Origin: Rehmannia glutinosa
Lineage: Eukaryota; Streptophyta; Magnoliopsida; Lamiales; Orobanchaceae
Assembly: GCA_016081115.2 (NCBI GenBank)
Contig: CM071929.1
Span: forward strand, 4,464,001 to 4,528,000
DNA length: 64,000 nucleotides
Reading direction: 5' to 3'
Below, one piece after another: positions 1 to 11,159 of this stretch. The stretch's first letter is position 1; each line of letters starts with the position of its first letter. The notes beneath the pieces were generated by a model that was given only the letters and a program-made list of their open reading frames with translations, was not told the DNA's origin and ran no database searches. A program made the translations under genes and the position numbers.

Positions 1-38
1 TTGCAATTAATTATATTATTATTACTCACTCAAACAAT

Positions 39-689
39 ATGTCGGACAAGTGCGGCAACTGTGATTGCGCTGACACAACTCAGTGCGTGTAAGTATTACC
101 GTTTTTCTTCTTCATATATAATTTATTTCTGTATTATTTCATCTTCTTTTCTCAAAAATCCAACACCCTCTACTGTGTGTAGTGTTTTTTTTTTTTTTAT
201 AATTTTGAAATTTCTCCGTTTTCTTTTTGTTATTACTTTAAATCTCGGGGTAGTTTTTATAATTATTCTTGTATATAAACATACGGTGACTGAATTGCAG
301 GAAGAAGGGATACGCCGCTGACATCATCGAGACCGACAAGAGGTACTCTTTGCTTAATTTACATAAACTAATTAAAGCTAAGATAAAAAAATCAATAAAA
401 ATACATGAAATCTAAGATTGTTGAGATATGTCTCATGTGAGTTGTCCACGTTAATTAATTAAAAGAAAAGAGTATGTATAAGTCAAGTGAACTATGTTCC
501 TATCACAAATTGATTTTAGGATGTAATTAACCTCACTTGGTGCTTGGTGTGATTGAACTTGAATACTCGTGTTTTTGTTTTTCCAGTTACATGGAGACGG
601 TGGTGATGGACGCTCCGGCAGCCGAGCACGACAGCAAGTGCAAGTGCGGCACCAGCTGCGCTTGCACCAACTGCACATGTGGCCACTGA
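39..689 (+). CDS. MT3: Type 3 metallothionein, complete, 3 exons
   Basis: Small cytosolic cysteine-rich protein that binds Cu/Zn through thiolate clusters and helps metal homeostasis and redox protection. Exons by GT-AG rules are 39-88, 301-342 and 587-689, giving 64 residues. The start is the ATG at 39, opening with MSDKCGNCDCAD, the hallmark of plant type 3 metallothioneins. The N-terminal domain has 4 Cys (residues 5, 8, 10, 16). A Cys-free linker carries YMETVVMDAPAAEHD. The C-terminal domain has 6 Cys in C-x-C pairs and ends in CTCGH. Ten Cys and about 64 residues are normal for the family. A candidate AATAAA polyadenylation signal lies at 710-715. The promoter lies left of the window, so regulation cannot be judged. 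No defect seen. Confidence 0.96.
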
Positions 690-1222
690 ACCCATATTAA
701 TTAATCTCTAATAAAAGGGACACTTAAATTAATTATTGCCTATGATAATGTAATCATAATAAGTTTGTAACTTGTGGTTTGAGGTTCTGTTGTCATAATT
801 ATTAGTGATCTGAGTGTCCCTTTTGTGGCTTCACATTAATCAATGAATTAATAACTTAGCGTCCTATATATGTTATCCTGTCTATTCTTTTATCTTTACT
901 TTTATTTTTGCTTATACAATGAGACTCGACATTTGATAAAAGAACTAAATTAATTAGATTGAACAAAAACACTAAAAAAGAGCACATGTACACACATTGA
1001 CCAATATCTCAACAATGTCTTCAATTGTCTAAAGTTAATTGACGGCAAAACTATTTTAGACATTAAATAAGCACGATGGCATTTCCAATGAGCCTTAATC
1101 CATTTTATCCGGTTCATTCCAATTTTGTGTATCAACTCATTTCTATATTTTTCCTAGCCCCGCTATTGTTAACGGTTAGTCTCAAGAAATTATCCGGTGA
1201 ATATATTAACCTTACTTATATG
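690..1222. other. MT3 3' UTR and AT-rich intergenic DNA
   Basis: The first 100-150 bases are the probable 3' UTR of the metallothionein. The remainder is AT-rich with short ORFs on both strands that show no recognisable protein signature. Nothing else was found before the MITE that starts at 1223. Confidence 0.6.
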
Positions 1223-1427
1223 CAGTGGCGGACGCAGGATTCGGGACTTGGGGGGGCAAAATCTATTTTGAAGACTTATATATGAATGTTTTTCAAAATT
1301 TTGGGGGGCAAATATAATTTTTCATAAGTATAGGTATATTTTTAAAATAAAACACAAGTAGAAAAATTAATTTTTGAATATTTTTGGGGGGCAGTGGCCC
1401 CCACTTGCCCCCCTAGTTCCGCCTCTG
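1223..1427. mobile_element. Non-autonomous hAT-type MITE
   Basis: A 205-bp element flanked by a perfect 8-bp direct repeat CTTATATG (1215-1222 and 1428-1435), the duplication length of hAT transposons. The left terminus reads CAGTGGCGGA and the right terminus, reverse complemented, CAGAGGCGGA. Subterminal G-runs and C-runs (about 1250 and 1385-1415) give a longer imperfect inverted repeat. There is no coding capacity. The termini resemble those of other hAT-like elements in this window (24187, 35967, 36522). Confidence 0.88.
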
Positions 1428-1519
1428 CTTATATGCCACAATTTGGATTTAAAGGATCACTAGTAGAAATATGTAGTCTACTTACTCGCGACAACATAGG
1501 CTTGGAGACCGATTAAAAA

Positions 1520-1733
1520 CGGATGAGATCTTTTCTATTCATTAAGGTGTTTTCATCTCTATTCAATCGCACGGATGAGCGGATATTGCCGTGTATAGAT
1601 GTTACCATATTAAATTTGAAGTATAATCGCCTAAATTGTGGGATTTTAATATGGTAACATCTATACACGTGGCAGTCATCCGTGTGGTGGAATAGAAGAT
1701 GAAACACCCTTGTGGAATAGAAGATCTCATCCG
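1520..1733. mobile_element. Foldback MITE with 9-bp duplication (MULE-like)
   Basis: The terminal arms CGGATGAGATC (left) and GATCTCATCCG (right) are exact inverses, and the inverted repeat continues imperfectly for almost 100 bp per arm, including GTGTATAGATGTTACCATAT in the left arm and its complement in the right. It is flanked by GATTAAAAA at 1511-1519 and 1734-1742. A 9-bp duplication with long inverted repeats points to a Mutator-like non-autonomous element. No ORF of its own. Confidence 0.82.
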
Positions 1734-1847
1734 GATTAAAAACATAGAGCGTTGGGTGAGAAATAGTTTTTATCCCATTTTTTTTCTCTTTCTTCAAACA
1801 AATTAACTATAATGTAGGAGGAGATCGATTAAAATTATGGATTAGTC

Positions 1848-1983
1848 GATGCTACCCACTTGGGTAGTTACCCAAGTGGGTTCTATACCATTGGATTAAT
1901 ACACACCCATGTGGATGTGTGTGTGTATGTGTTGATCTAACGGTATAGAACTCACTTGGGTAGCTACCCAAGTGGGTAGCATC
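1848..1983. mobile_element. Foldback element with palindromic ends
   Basis: A 136-bp stem-loop with outer arms GATGCTACCCACTTGGGTAG and CTACCCAAGTGGGTAGCATC. Each arm itself contains a smaller palindrome (CCACTTGGGTAG/CTACCCAAGTGG), so several alternative hairpins are possible. The inner arms share TTCTATACC/GGTATAGAA. The centre is TG-rich. Class is uncertain because no clear target duplication is visible. Confidence 0.72.
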
Positions 1984-2740
1984 TACTTACCCTAAAATTA
2001 TGAATATCACTGATTTTTTGCGCACATTCATTTATATTTATTTTGGTTGTTTTTTGAGAAATTGTTGAAAGAACCTACAATGTCAAAATTAGTTATATAT
2101 ATGATAGGGGTGAGCAAAATCGAACCGAAACTGATGAATTCGGTGTGGTTTGGTTTGATTTTTTTAGTTAAATTCAGTTTTAAATCTAAAAAATTGAATT
2201 AGTTTTTGGTTCAGGTCAATTTCGGTCTAGAAAATATCAATTTGCACCGAACCGAATATATAAATTTCTATTTTTATATTATTTTTATTTCAACAATTAA
2301 TCACGTAACAGTTATAGCAACAATTATTACATTCCTATTATGGTAAATTAATCACGTAAAAATTTATCATGTGATATTATTTACCCTTAGGAAAGAAAAA
2401 GAAATATATTTATGGTAATTTTCAGAAGCTCAGGGGCATTTTTACAAATTCCACATTCTTTACTCTGTTGTCGATATATATATATAGACAACCCCTCATT
2501 CCCAAAAACCCCTCTGAAATTTTTCTTTAATAAATAGAAATATATAAAAGAAAGGAAAAAGTCCTGATCACAAACCGATCAGGTAGCAAAGGAAAGAAAA
2601 TATTAAAATTCAGAAAACTGAAATAACAAAAATAACTTAAAAATGCAATTTAAACGAAAGACGTCTATTTCTAGAAGATCTTCGAATGGCAAAGTTAGTT
2701 GTTTTTTTAGCACATACTCGAGTATCTTCTTGATAGTCTA
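1984..2740. other. AT-rich intergenic DNA with CGGTT-type repeat
   Basis: From about 2106 to 2265 the sequence is rich in AACCGAA/TTCGGTTT words (for example GAACCGAAAC and GCACCGAACCGAA), a motif type often seen in degenerate plant transposon remnants. A short TA run lies near 2478-2486. I see no gene or clear element ends. Confidence 0.4.
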
Positions 2741-2765
2741 ATGTGGCCTGTGGAATATCGGCCCA

Positions 2766-3572
2766 TTATCCACGAGCCACAATTTTCATAGACTTCAGAG
2801 CTTCTGAAGAATCAGATGAAGGAAAGACAAGCGGAGTGGTGGAGGTGTCACCTATCTTTGTCTTTAAAGCTTCTTCTTGTTCCTTGCCTTCTTGTTCCTC
2901 CTCTTCCGCCATATCTGACCACCGTTTTCGTGTGGCTGCTACCATCGCTTGGAAACTCTCCGATGGAGTAGCAGTGTTAAACTCATAGTCATTAATAGGC
3001 ATACTGTGTGAGACTGCGTACATAGCTCGTTGCAAGCTCTCTTTACCTTTATCATCTAAACTTGCAACCATAACCATATTATCCGAAGCTACCACTGAAT
3101 TTTACTGCAATGGTTGATGAAGAACCATCCTTCGATCAGTATTTATTGCCCCTACATGATTAGTATCTCCCATGCAATCACCATTACTCTTGTTTTGACT
3201 TGACCCCTCCCCGCGAGTTTGAACTTGCTCCGAATTAATCTTTTCATGAGGAATTTGTTCATCCTCGTCCCTGAGAATCTCAAAAGGATTATTAATTTGA
3301 ACATGCAAATTAGATATACTCCCTTCCGAAAAATGACCTATTCGGGCTGTCCGCTTCTTGACTTGCACCCATTGTTCTGAATCCACAGTTTTACCCTTAG
3401 TGGTAGTAGCATGATCTCGGACTGGAGCTCGGCCACGCATGGGACTGTAGCCTGGTTTAGCACCATCCAAAGTTTTAGATTCTGCATTATGCTTCATTGC
3501 TTGATTGTTCGTTTGCCTGCAATTAGCGCTCGACTGTCCAACAATTCGACAATGAGAGCAGAACTCTTGCAA
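2766..3572 (-). pseudogene. LINE ORF1-like zinc-knuckle fragment
   Basis: Two adjacent minus-strand reading frames (3572-3102 and 3095-2766) form one degraded coding stretch of about 265 codons. It opens with CSHCRIVGQSSANC, which has the spacing of the zinc knuckle that ends ORF1 of plant LINEs, although the usual His position reads Gln. The remainder is polar and low-complexity (acidic EEEEQEGKEQEE near the end), as in ORF1 C-terminal tails. No reverse transcriptase follows, and the upstream DUF4283 part is missing, so this is a broken fragment with no expected function. A captured gene remnant is the alternative. Confidence 0.55.
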
Positions 3573-5215
3573 AATTTTCGTAACTCAGGAACACGAACGA
3601 ACAATGGCCTATTCATTATACCATAACAAATTCCTGCAACGGAGAATTAAAATCCAAACCCCTGAAAATGGCGACTCGATTTCTCACGCGTGCTTTTCTC
3701 TCAACCACCAAACCCCTGACCTCCTGCACCACGGCCTCCTCCGCCGTTCTTCCCAACTCGTCTCTTATCTTCCGCCTCCGCCCTCTCGTCGCCGCCGCTT
3801 CCGCATCCTATTTTCGCCGCCTTGCTCCGGCGATATCTAGCAGAGGGTTCGCGACTCGGCAGACATCGTCGTCTCTGAGCGATCCGAACCCTAAATGGTC
3901 TAATCGTCCCCCGAAGGAGACAATTTTGCTTGACGGTTGTGATTTTGAGCACTGGCTGGTGGTCATGGAGAAGCCGGAGGGTGATCCCCGCGAGAGACTA
4001 GATCATTGATAGTTACATCAAAACTCTAGCTATGGTCGGTGGGAGGTTGGACCTTTCTTTTGTTTTTTTTGTTTTTTTGCTTACCGTCTCTGTTTTATTA
4101 TAGTATACTTTGAAATTTGTTCTTTTTTATGTGTTTGAAATGAGTTCATCATAATTTACTGATTTACATCTTTGTTTTTCTTTTCTTTTTTTTCTTTTGG
4201 TTGCTCTTGTAAATGCTAAGACGAAGGATGTTTGTAGACAAGTTATGTGTTCTTGACTTCCACTGTTATGTTTGAAGATGGTGGTTTGTCAAAATACTAA
4301 GATTAATGCAGGATTAATGCAGTTTATTTTTTACTTTGTTGGCTAATGGGGTTGATGATCATATTAGTCTGACCGTTTCTGTTTCTCATTGCGAAGTTGT
4401 GTTATATATGAAATTAATATCATGATTGAAATGCGCTATTTTTCGTTCATCCTCATTATGATACTATACTTTTGAAAAACGCAGTGAAGAAGAAGCAAGG
4501 ATGAAAATGTATTCAGTCTCGACAAGGCATTACTTCGCCTTTGGAGCCGTTGTGTCGGAAGACCTTTCTTACAAGTTAAAAGGTAATACAATTATTGCTT
4601 TCTGATAATAATTTGAATTTTTGGAACTTTTGAACTTGATTAAACAACTTATGGTGCAGAACTACCAAAAGTTCGATGGGTGCTTCCCGATTCCTACTTG
4701 GACGTTAAAAACAAAACTATGGAGGTAAGAACTACGAAGTTCCATGGTATATTTTGCTGAGCGGAAAAAAGTATGTAATTTCTATAGAGGGGGAAATTTT
4801 TCCAATGGGTCTTATGAGTTGTTTCTTCAGTTGTTTATCTCTAACAGCCTATCATGTACCTACCATTCATATTCTTTTGGAAATGTCATTAAAACGACTA
4901 GATGGTGTATTCTCAAAGTATCTTGCCTGGTATATTTTGGTTTTATGTTCCATTAAGTCACTAAAACAGGGGGTCACTTTTAAGAGAGTGTTTTTTTTTT
5001 TAAAATATATATGCCCCTAAAAGTGTATTATTAGTTCAGTAGTTTAGAGTTAATCAGGAAAGAAAGGTTTGAAGAAAATACAACACAATGTTAAGTTTCG
5101 ATTCTTAGACCTTATCGTTTACTGTTCTATTTGTACTGTCTAATATTTAATTCAAAACCTTGCTTATGGCCTGTGGTAGAGGGTAATCCACTCTGAACGT
5201 GGTGATATTCAAGTC

Positions 5216-5466
5216 TAAGGAAAAGAAAGATTGTTTTCCATTAATGGATATTCTTAAAACTTAACTTTTACAGAGAAAGGGACAACACATATATAGCCCC
5301 AATGACTGCCACAGGTTGGCAGCTCATTGGCTCGTACTAAAACAGAAAAATATTCCCCAGTACACAATTCATGAACAGCTCATCATTTGTGAATTTAGCC
5401 TAGCCGTTTAGTGTGTCAGCATTCTTATCTTTTTGTGCTGACTCATTTATTCCTTTCATTTTAACA
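5216..5466 (-). repeat. 3' LTR of intronic Copia element
   Basis: 251 bp, beginning in element sense with TGTTAAAATG. It is preceded in element sense by the purine-rich AACTTGAGGGGGCA (complement of 5465-5478), a good polypurine tract. Confidence 0.93.
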
Positions 5467-5479
5467 TGCCCCCTCAAGT

Positions 5480-8400
5480 TGTGCTGTGGTGAATGAATAA
5501 CAGCCAGCTTGTTTTTAAGTTTGTGAAACTGAGAAATGGTGAGCGGTTTTGTAAGGATATCGGCAACTTGTTCTTCGGATGGAATGTATCTAACTTCTAT
5601 TTCTTTGCTTAGAACCTTGTCACGAATATAGTGAATGTCGATTTCGATGTGCTTTGTTCTCGAATGAAAAACTGGATTTGCTGCGAGTTGTCTTGCTCCA
5701 GAGTTATCACACCAAATGATTGATGGTTCGTGATTTATTATTCCAATTTCAGAAAGTAGGGATTTGAGCCAAATGATTTCTGTACTTGCTTGAGCAAGAG
5801 CACGGTACTCAGCTTCTGTGCTAGATCGGGCTACGGATTTCTGTTTTCTTGAACTCCAACTAACAAGATTTCCTCCAAAGTATACACAGACCCGTGTTGA
5901 CTTTCGGTCATCTAATGAACTTGCCCAGTCTGAGTCGCAGAAGCTTTCAATGGATAGAGTAGGAGCACGAGTGAATTTAATTCCTTCACCAATGGAGCCA
6001 GCTAGATATCTTAAAATTCATTTGCAAGCTTGCCAATGATTTTGAGTTGGGAATTGTAGGAATCGCTTAACTTATTTACAGAAAATGCTATGTCAGGGCG
6101 ACTCAGAGTAAGGTACTGAAGTGCTCCAATGACACTTCTGTACAATGTGGCATGCTCAAAGGGTTCACTGTCTTGGAGATGGAGTTTATTGCTTTGATTC
6201 ATGGGTGTTGGACAAGGATGCGCCTAACATATTTGTTTTCTTAAGCGGATCAATGGTGTACTTGGTTTGAGACAAGTGTATACCATCAGCCCCCTAGTTG
6301 TCTCAAAACCAAGAAAGTAAGTTGGATCAACCAAGAGTCTTGAGAGAAAACTGAGTGCAAAGATGAGAGATGATATCTAAAACATGTTGAGAGTTGTTTC
6401 CTGTTAATAAGATATCGTCGACGTACACAAGAGCAAGAAGTATAGCATCCCCTTTGGTGTAGAAAAACAGAGATGTATCAGATGTGGAATTCTTGAAGCC
6501 AATGGATAGTAACGAGTGACGAAGTTTGGCAAACCAGGCGCGAGGAGCTTGTTTAAGCCCGTAAAGTGCTTTGGTAAGTTTACAAACGGCAGATGGATTT
6601 TGGGATCAACATAACCGTAAGGTTGTTCCATAAATACTTCTTCATCAATCGAGCCATTTAAGAAGGCGTTATCGATATCAATTTGTTGAATGTCCCAATT
6701 GTAAGTGACAAAGAAGAGTGAGCATGACACGGATGGTAGTTGGCTTTACAACAGGGATGAAAGTCTCGAAAAAATCGATTCCCGGTTGTTGTTGGAACCC
6801 TTTAGCGACAAGCCGAGCTTTGACGCGTTGAATGGATCCATCGAATTATATTTAATTCGAAAGACCCATTTATTGTCAACAACATTCATGTGAGGTTGGC
6901 GAGAACAAGTTCCCTGGTTTGATTACGAACCAGCACTATATTCAAGATCCATGGCCTTTTTCCAATCAGGACTAGATAATGCTTGAAGAACAGATTCGGG
7001 AGTGGTGACCGTGTAGGCAGCAGCAGTAGGATTCTTGAGAAGAGAGGAGAGATATGTTTTTGGTTTAAAGATGCCAAGTTTAGAGCGGGTTATCATAGGA
7101 TGAGAGGGAGCAATGGGTTTGTGGTGTCTTGGGATTGGAGATGCAGTTGGAGTGGGCAGGAGAGGAGGAGAGTGTGAGTGCTGATTTGGCGAAAAGGAAG
7201 AAGAAGGACTGATATGTGTGGGTGAAGAGTTAGGAGAGGGAGGGATGGGAGTTGGGAAGAAGAGATTATACCTTGAGGCATGCAGGAAGGTGAGTCAGTA
7301 GAGGAGTTCTTTGAGGGTCTTTGGAGTGGGGAGCACAACTTGTATTGACTTGAGAAAAAACATCTCCTTGATCCTGCAGAGAGGTAGATAGGAAGGGAAG
7401 CCAATGGCTATGATGGATGGTGGTTGACTGAGAGTGTGTATCAGGATTATGAGAGAGATGTGTGCGAAAATTAGTGGAGAAGGGAAATTCAAACTCATTG
7501 AATGTGACACTTTGAGCTATATAAATTTTCCCGGATGGATGAAGACATTTGTAGCCCTTGTGATTGGGGCTATACCCAATAAAGACACATTTGGTTGATC
7601 GAAAATCTAGTTTGTGATGATTATAATCTCTAAGATGAGGAAAACAGGCACATCCGAAGACTTTTAAGAAATCAAGATTCGGTTTCAAATTGAGTAAGGC
7701 CTCAATGGGTGATTTGTGATTTAAGGTTGGTGTAGATAGGTGATTGATTAAGAATGCAGCGGTATTAAAAGCTTCCCACCAGTAATGAAGTGGCATTGAT
7801 GCTTGAGTGAGCAAGGTAAGTCCCATTTCGACAATATGTCGATGTTTGCGTTCGGATTTTCCATTTTGAGGGTGTGTGTGTGGGCATGGGTGTCGAAAGT
7901 GAATTCCCATAGATTGCAAAATGGGTGCTAGACTGCGATACTCGCCTCCCCAATCGGATTGAAGAGTTTTTATTTTTGTTTCAAATTTTCGTTCTACCAG
8001 TTTCTGGAAATGAAGGAAAGTATCCCTAACTTCTGACTTTAGTTTTAAAGGGTAGATCCAAGTAAAGTTTGTGTAGTCATCGATAAAGTGTACATAATAA
8101 CGGAAACCATCTTTAGAAAGAATTGGAGAAGGACCCCATACGTCTGAGTGAATTATTTCAAGAGGTTTACTGGTTGTATTAAGGGAAGAACCATAATGTT
8201 TGTGTTTGGATTTTCCTATATGACAAGCATCACAAAAACTGGGATTAGCATTAGAAATAAAATCTTTATTGCTCAACATGGTTTTCAATACAGTAGAGTT
8301 GGGATGACCAAGCCTCATGTGCCACAAATCAAATTTGGAAAATAAAGAGAACTTGGCAAACAGAGATTGAAATTTAAAGGATTTCGGTGGACTTGTTGAG

Positions 8401-9891
8401 ATGGCAGAAGAGTGATTTAACTGAAGTCGATACAAGCCTTCATTGAGCACCCCTCGAAGCAGCTCCCTCTTCGTGACTTGGTCCTTCACAGAGCAATAAT
8501 CACGGTAAAACTCAACAAAAACAGAGTTATCTTTAGTTAGCTGAGAAATAGAAAGTAGATTTTTAGCAATATTTGGAACACAAAGAATGTTATTTAAAAA
8601 TAGCGAAGTTTGAGTGTTAGGATTGAAAAGTAAACAAGAACCTGAATGAGAGATGGAAAGAGGTTGCCCATTACCTATGAGCAAATGAGTGATACCTTTG
8701 TATTCAGTTTTGTGTTGGAAGTTGGACGGATCAGCAGTTATATGGTTTGTAGCCCCGCTGTCCAGGTACCAAGCATTATCAGACTGGGTGTCATTTGATG
8801 CAGAGAAGTAGGCTTGTGAGTTATTTTCACCAGAGAATTGTTGGCCTTGAGAGTGATTGAAGCTGGAATTAGGCTGACCTTGAAAAGAAATATCAAAACG
8901 ATGGTAGCATTTTGAAGCAGTGTGACCAGGTTTGTTGCAAAGTTGGCATGAAGGTCGATTGTTCCTGCCACACCTTCCGCGGCCACGGCCTCTACCAGGG
9001 ATAAAAGGACGATTGGAAGAAGAGGAAGAGGGACTTTGAAGAGTGAGAGATTTGCGCAGTTGAGTGGCAAGGTGAGCACTAGGAGAAGAATTGTCAATGG
9101 AGAGGGGAGGATTGAGTTGCTCATGCCTCATTTCATGACTTTGGAGCATGAACTGCACTTCTTGAAGGGTGACTTGATCATGACGAGAGGTAAGATTAAC
9201 CACAACAGAGTCATAGTCATGTCCAAGTCCTCCAAGAATGTATAAAATAAGCTCATCATCAGAGATGAGTTGTCCAACAGAGGAAAGATTGTCAGCAATG
9301 GATTTCATCTTGAGCATGTAGTCATTAATGGAGAGATTGCCCTTTTTAAGAGACTGGAGTTGAAAACGAAGTTGAAGAAGTCTGGCTTTAGAATGGGTGG
9401 TGAAAAGATTTTCAAGAGTTGTCCAGACCTGGTGAGAGGTGGTGCAGCGGACAACATGGCCAAACATAGCTTCAGAAATGGAGTTAAGCAACCAGCTCAA
9501 GATGGCCTTGATCCATACGAACCCACAGAGTAAAGTTCAGGTTGATGGGACTCGAAACAGAGGGAAGAGAGGGATTAGGAGGTGTTGGAAGAAACTGAGG
9601 AGGACATGGTTTAGTACCAAGAACATAGCCTTCAATGTCATGAGCACGAAGGGCAGGAAGAACCTGAGATCTCCAAAACTGATAGTTGGTGCGGTCTAGT
9701 TTGATGCTGATAGGTGCAAGGCTTTGAAAAAGGGATGAGGATGGTAGAGAAGGTAAAGAAGATGGGGAAATGATGGGTGGTGGGGTAGAAAAGGTGGGGA
9801 ATGGAAAAGAAACAGAGGTGAAAGACATAGGGGTGGAGGTGGTGATTGAACCTTCATTTTGAAGGGAAGTTTCAGGTGTTAGGGATGCCAT
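5480..9891 (-). pseudogene. Copia gag-pol polyprotein, several frame breaks
   Basis: Starts at the ATG complementary to 9889-9891. The first frame (9891-9484) is the gag N-terminus with DRTNYQFWRSQVLPAL. The second frame (9500-7266, 744 codons) continues gag, the zinc knuckle CQLCNKPGHTASKC, the protease active site WYLDSGATNHIT, GAG-pre-integrase and the integrase core (HSDVWGPS, FIDDYTNFTW). The shift between them is near 9500-9515. From 7266 to 5480 the reverse transcriptase and RNase H are recognisable only in pieces: [20 protein letters not shown] near 6640-6680, RSVIGALQYLTLSRPDIAF near 6080-6150, and an RNase H tail near 5540-5680. It probably cannot make a full polyprotein as read, though some breaks sit at CHG sites. 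Confidence 0.88.
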
Positions 9892-9920
9892 TTGACGTTA
9901 GTCACAGGCTCTGGATACCA

Positions 9921-10168
9921 TAAGGAAAAGAAAGATTGTTTTCCATTAATGGATATTCTTAAAACTTAACTTTTACAGAGAAAGGGACAACACATATATA
10001 GCCCCAATGACGCGGGTTGGCGGCTCATTGGCTCGTACTAAAACAAAAATATTCCCGAAGACACAATTCATGAACACTCATCATTTGTGAATTTAGCTTT
10101 AGCCGTTTAGTGTGTCGGTCATTCTTATCTTTTTTGTCTTTGACTCATTTATTCCTTTCATTTTAACA
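9921..10168 (-). repeat. 5' LTR of intronic Copia element
   Basis: 248 bp. It pairs with 5216-5466. Long runs are identical, with differences grouped in about six short spots, most of which contain CAG, CTG or CCT in the other copy. The LTR carries the promoter of the element, directed leftward, antisense to MORF. Confidence 0.93.
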
Positions 10169-10304
10169 AAGTCTAATATTCTCCTCTCATATTGCAGGAG
10201 AGCCATTTATCAACTGGGCGGTACAAATTCCATACGACCCCAAATATCACGAGGAATGGGTGAGAAACAACGCTCGGGCGAATGAGAGAATGCAGACGCA
10301 ATGA

Positions 10305-11078
10305 CCACCACACAACTTTGACAGATCCGAGAAATTTTGAGAGAAGAGAAATTTCACATTAGAAACAATATTTTGTCCGATTTGTATATATGAAATATGA
10401 AAGTTCAATAATGCATTAACCTTAGGTTATTTATTAGGAACTTCTTATGTACTCGGACCGCATCACCTCAAATTTCATTTATTTATTTTTTTCTTGGAGC
10501 TTTTGCCACTAAAGATGTCAAATTACATTTCTGTTTGAGTTCTATATTCACAATTACAATATTGTACTTTTGCAATCATAAACGGATAAAAAATCGTGAT
10601 CTATCTCACCGATAAGTAATCCATCAAAATGAAAAAGTTCCAAAATTCGAATCCATTTAAAAATCCTCGTCTAGCCTCGATTATTATTTGTCTAGTCGCT
10701 AGGCTTCACTTGTCTGCCTATGTTTTTCTTCCGATTAGGCTCTATTTAGGCACTAGGCCTAGTTTGCCGCACAACTAGCATTTAGCGCTTTTTAGAACAC
10801 TTATTCCACCACACATTCTCGTTCCACGATAAAGCTCTTATGTCCAGACCAGAGGTCTGGATTCGACTCACACCACTTTTTCCCCTCCCAGAATAAAACT
10901 CTTATGTATTCCCACCACTCTCTCACAGGATAAAACTCTTATGTCCAGACCAAGATCTGAGGTTCAATTCCTACCACTACTTCTACTCTCAGGATATTGT
11001 TGATGCAAATTGTTTTCTTCAACCAAATGAGTGTCCCATTTAAAAGTTATTAAAATGGCTTGCAAGTGTATGTATGTT
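10305..11078. other. Intergenic DNA, possible SINE-like remnant
   Basis: The first part is probably the MORF 3' region. From 10665 to 10800 CTAGGC/GCCTAG words recur. From 10828 to 10985 a unit like GATAAAACTCTTATGTCCAG occurs three times, in two copies followed by a B-box-like GGTTCAATTCC or GGATTCGACTC. This could be a degenerate tRNA-derived SINE, but no A box, tail or duplication is clear. No gene seen. Confidence 0.35.
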
Positions 11079-11159
11079 TTATACGAAATAAAATGATAAT
11101 GATTTTTTTTTCATAGAGAAATTGTATAGCTTTATCGGAATAAAGATAAATATGCTAGT

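Larger units (their letters stand above)
5216..10168 (-). mobile_element. Full-length Copia LTR retrotransposon in MORF intron 3
   Basis: A 4953-bp element on the minus strand, flanked by AAGTC at 5211-5215 and 10169-10173. The LTRs are 5216-5466 (3') and 9921-10168 (5'), running TGTTAAAA...CTTTTCCTTA in element sense. A primer-binding site TGGTATCCAGAGCC, complementary to initiator tRNA-Met, directly abuts the 5' LTR (9907-9920). Domain order gag, protease, integrase, reverse transcriptase, RNase H is that of Ty1/Copia. Compact size and short LTRs suggest an Ale-like lineage (inference). It lies antisense to MORF and lengthens intron 3 to about 5.5 kb. Confidence 0.95.
3668..10304 (+). pseudogene. 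MORF8-like: MORF (organellar RNA editing factor), frame-disrupted
   Basis: MORF/RIP proteins help PPR editosomes convert C to U in mitochondrial and plastid transcripts. Exons by homology and splice sites are 3668-4045, 4485-4582, 4660-4724 and 10198-10304, all with GT-AG borders. Exon 1 encodes an Arg/Ser-rich presequence (about residues 1-70), then WSNRPPKETILLDGCDFEHW, the MORF core start. Exon 2 carries YSVSTRHYFAFGAVVSED, exon 3 VRWVLPDSYLDVKNK, exon 4 PYDPKYHEEWVRNNARANER. The homology leaves frame near 3990-4010 (TGA at 4008), near 4713 (apparent missing base before ACTATGGAG), and again after 10287 where the arginine-rich tail is split between frames. It is either a pseudogene or a real gene with sequence errors. 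Intron 3 holds an antisense Copia element. Confidence 0.75.

Noticed and set aside
1..321. 106-codon plus-strand open frame at the window start
   Set aside because: It reads through metallothionein exon 1, intron 1 and part of exon 2 in another frame; the spliced MT3 model explains the region.
10828..10985. tRNA gene or intact SINE
   Set aside because: B-box-like words occur, but no cloverleaf, A box, tail or flanking duplication could be drawn.
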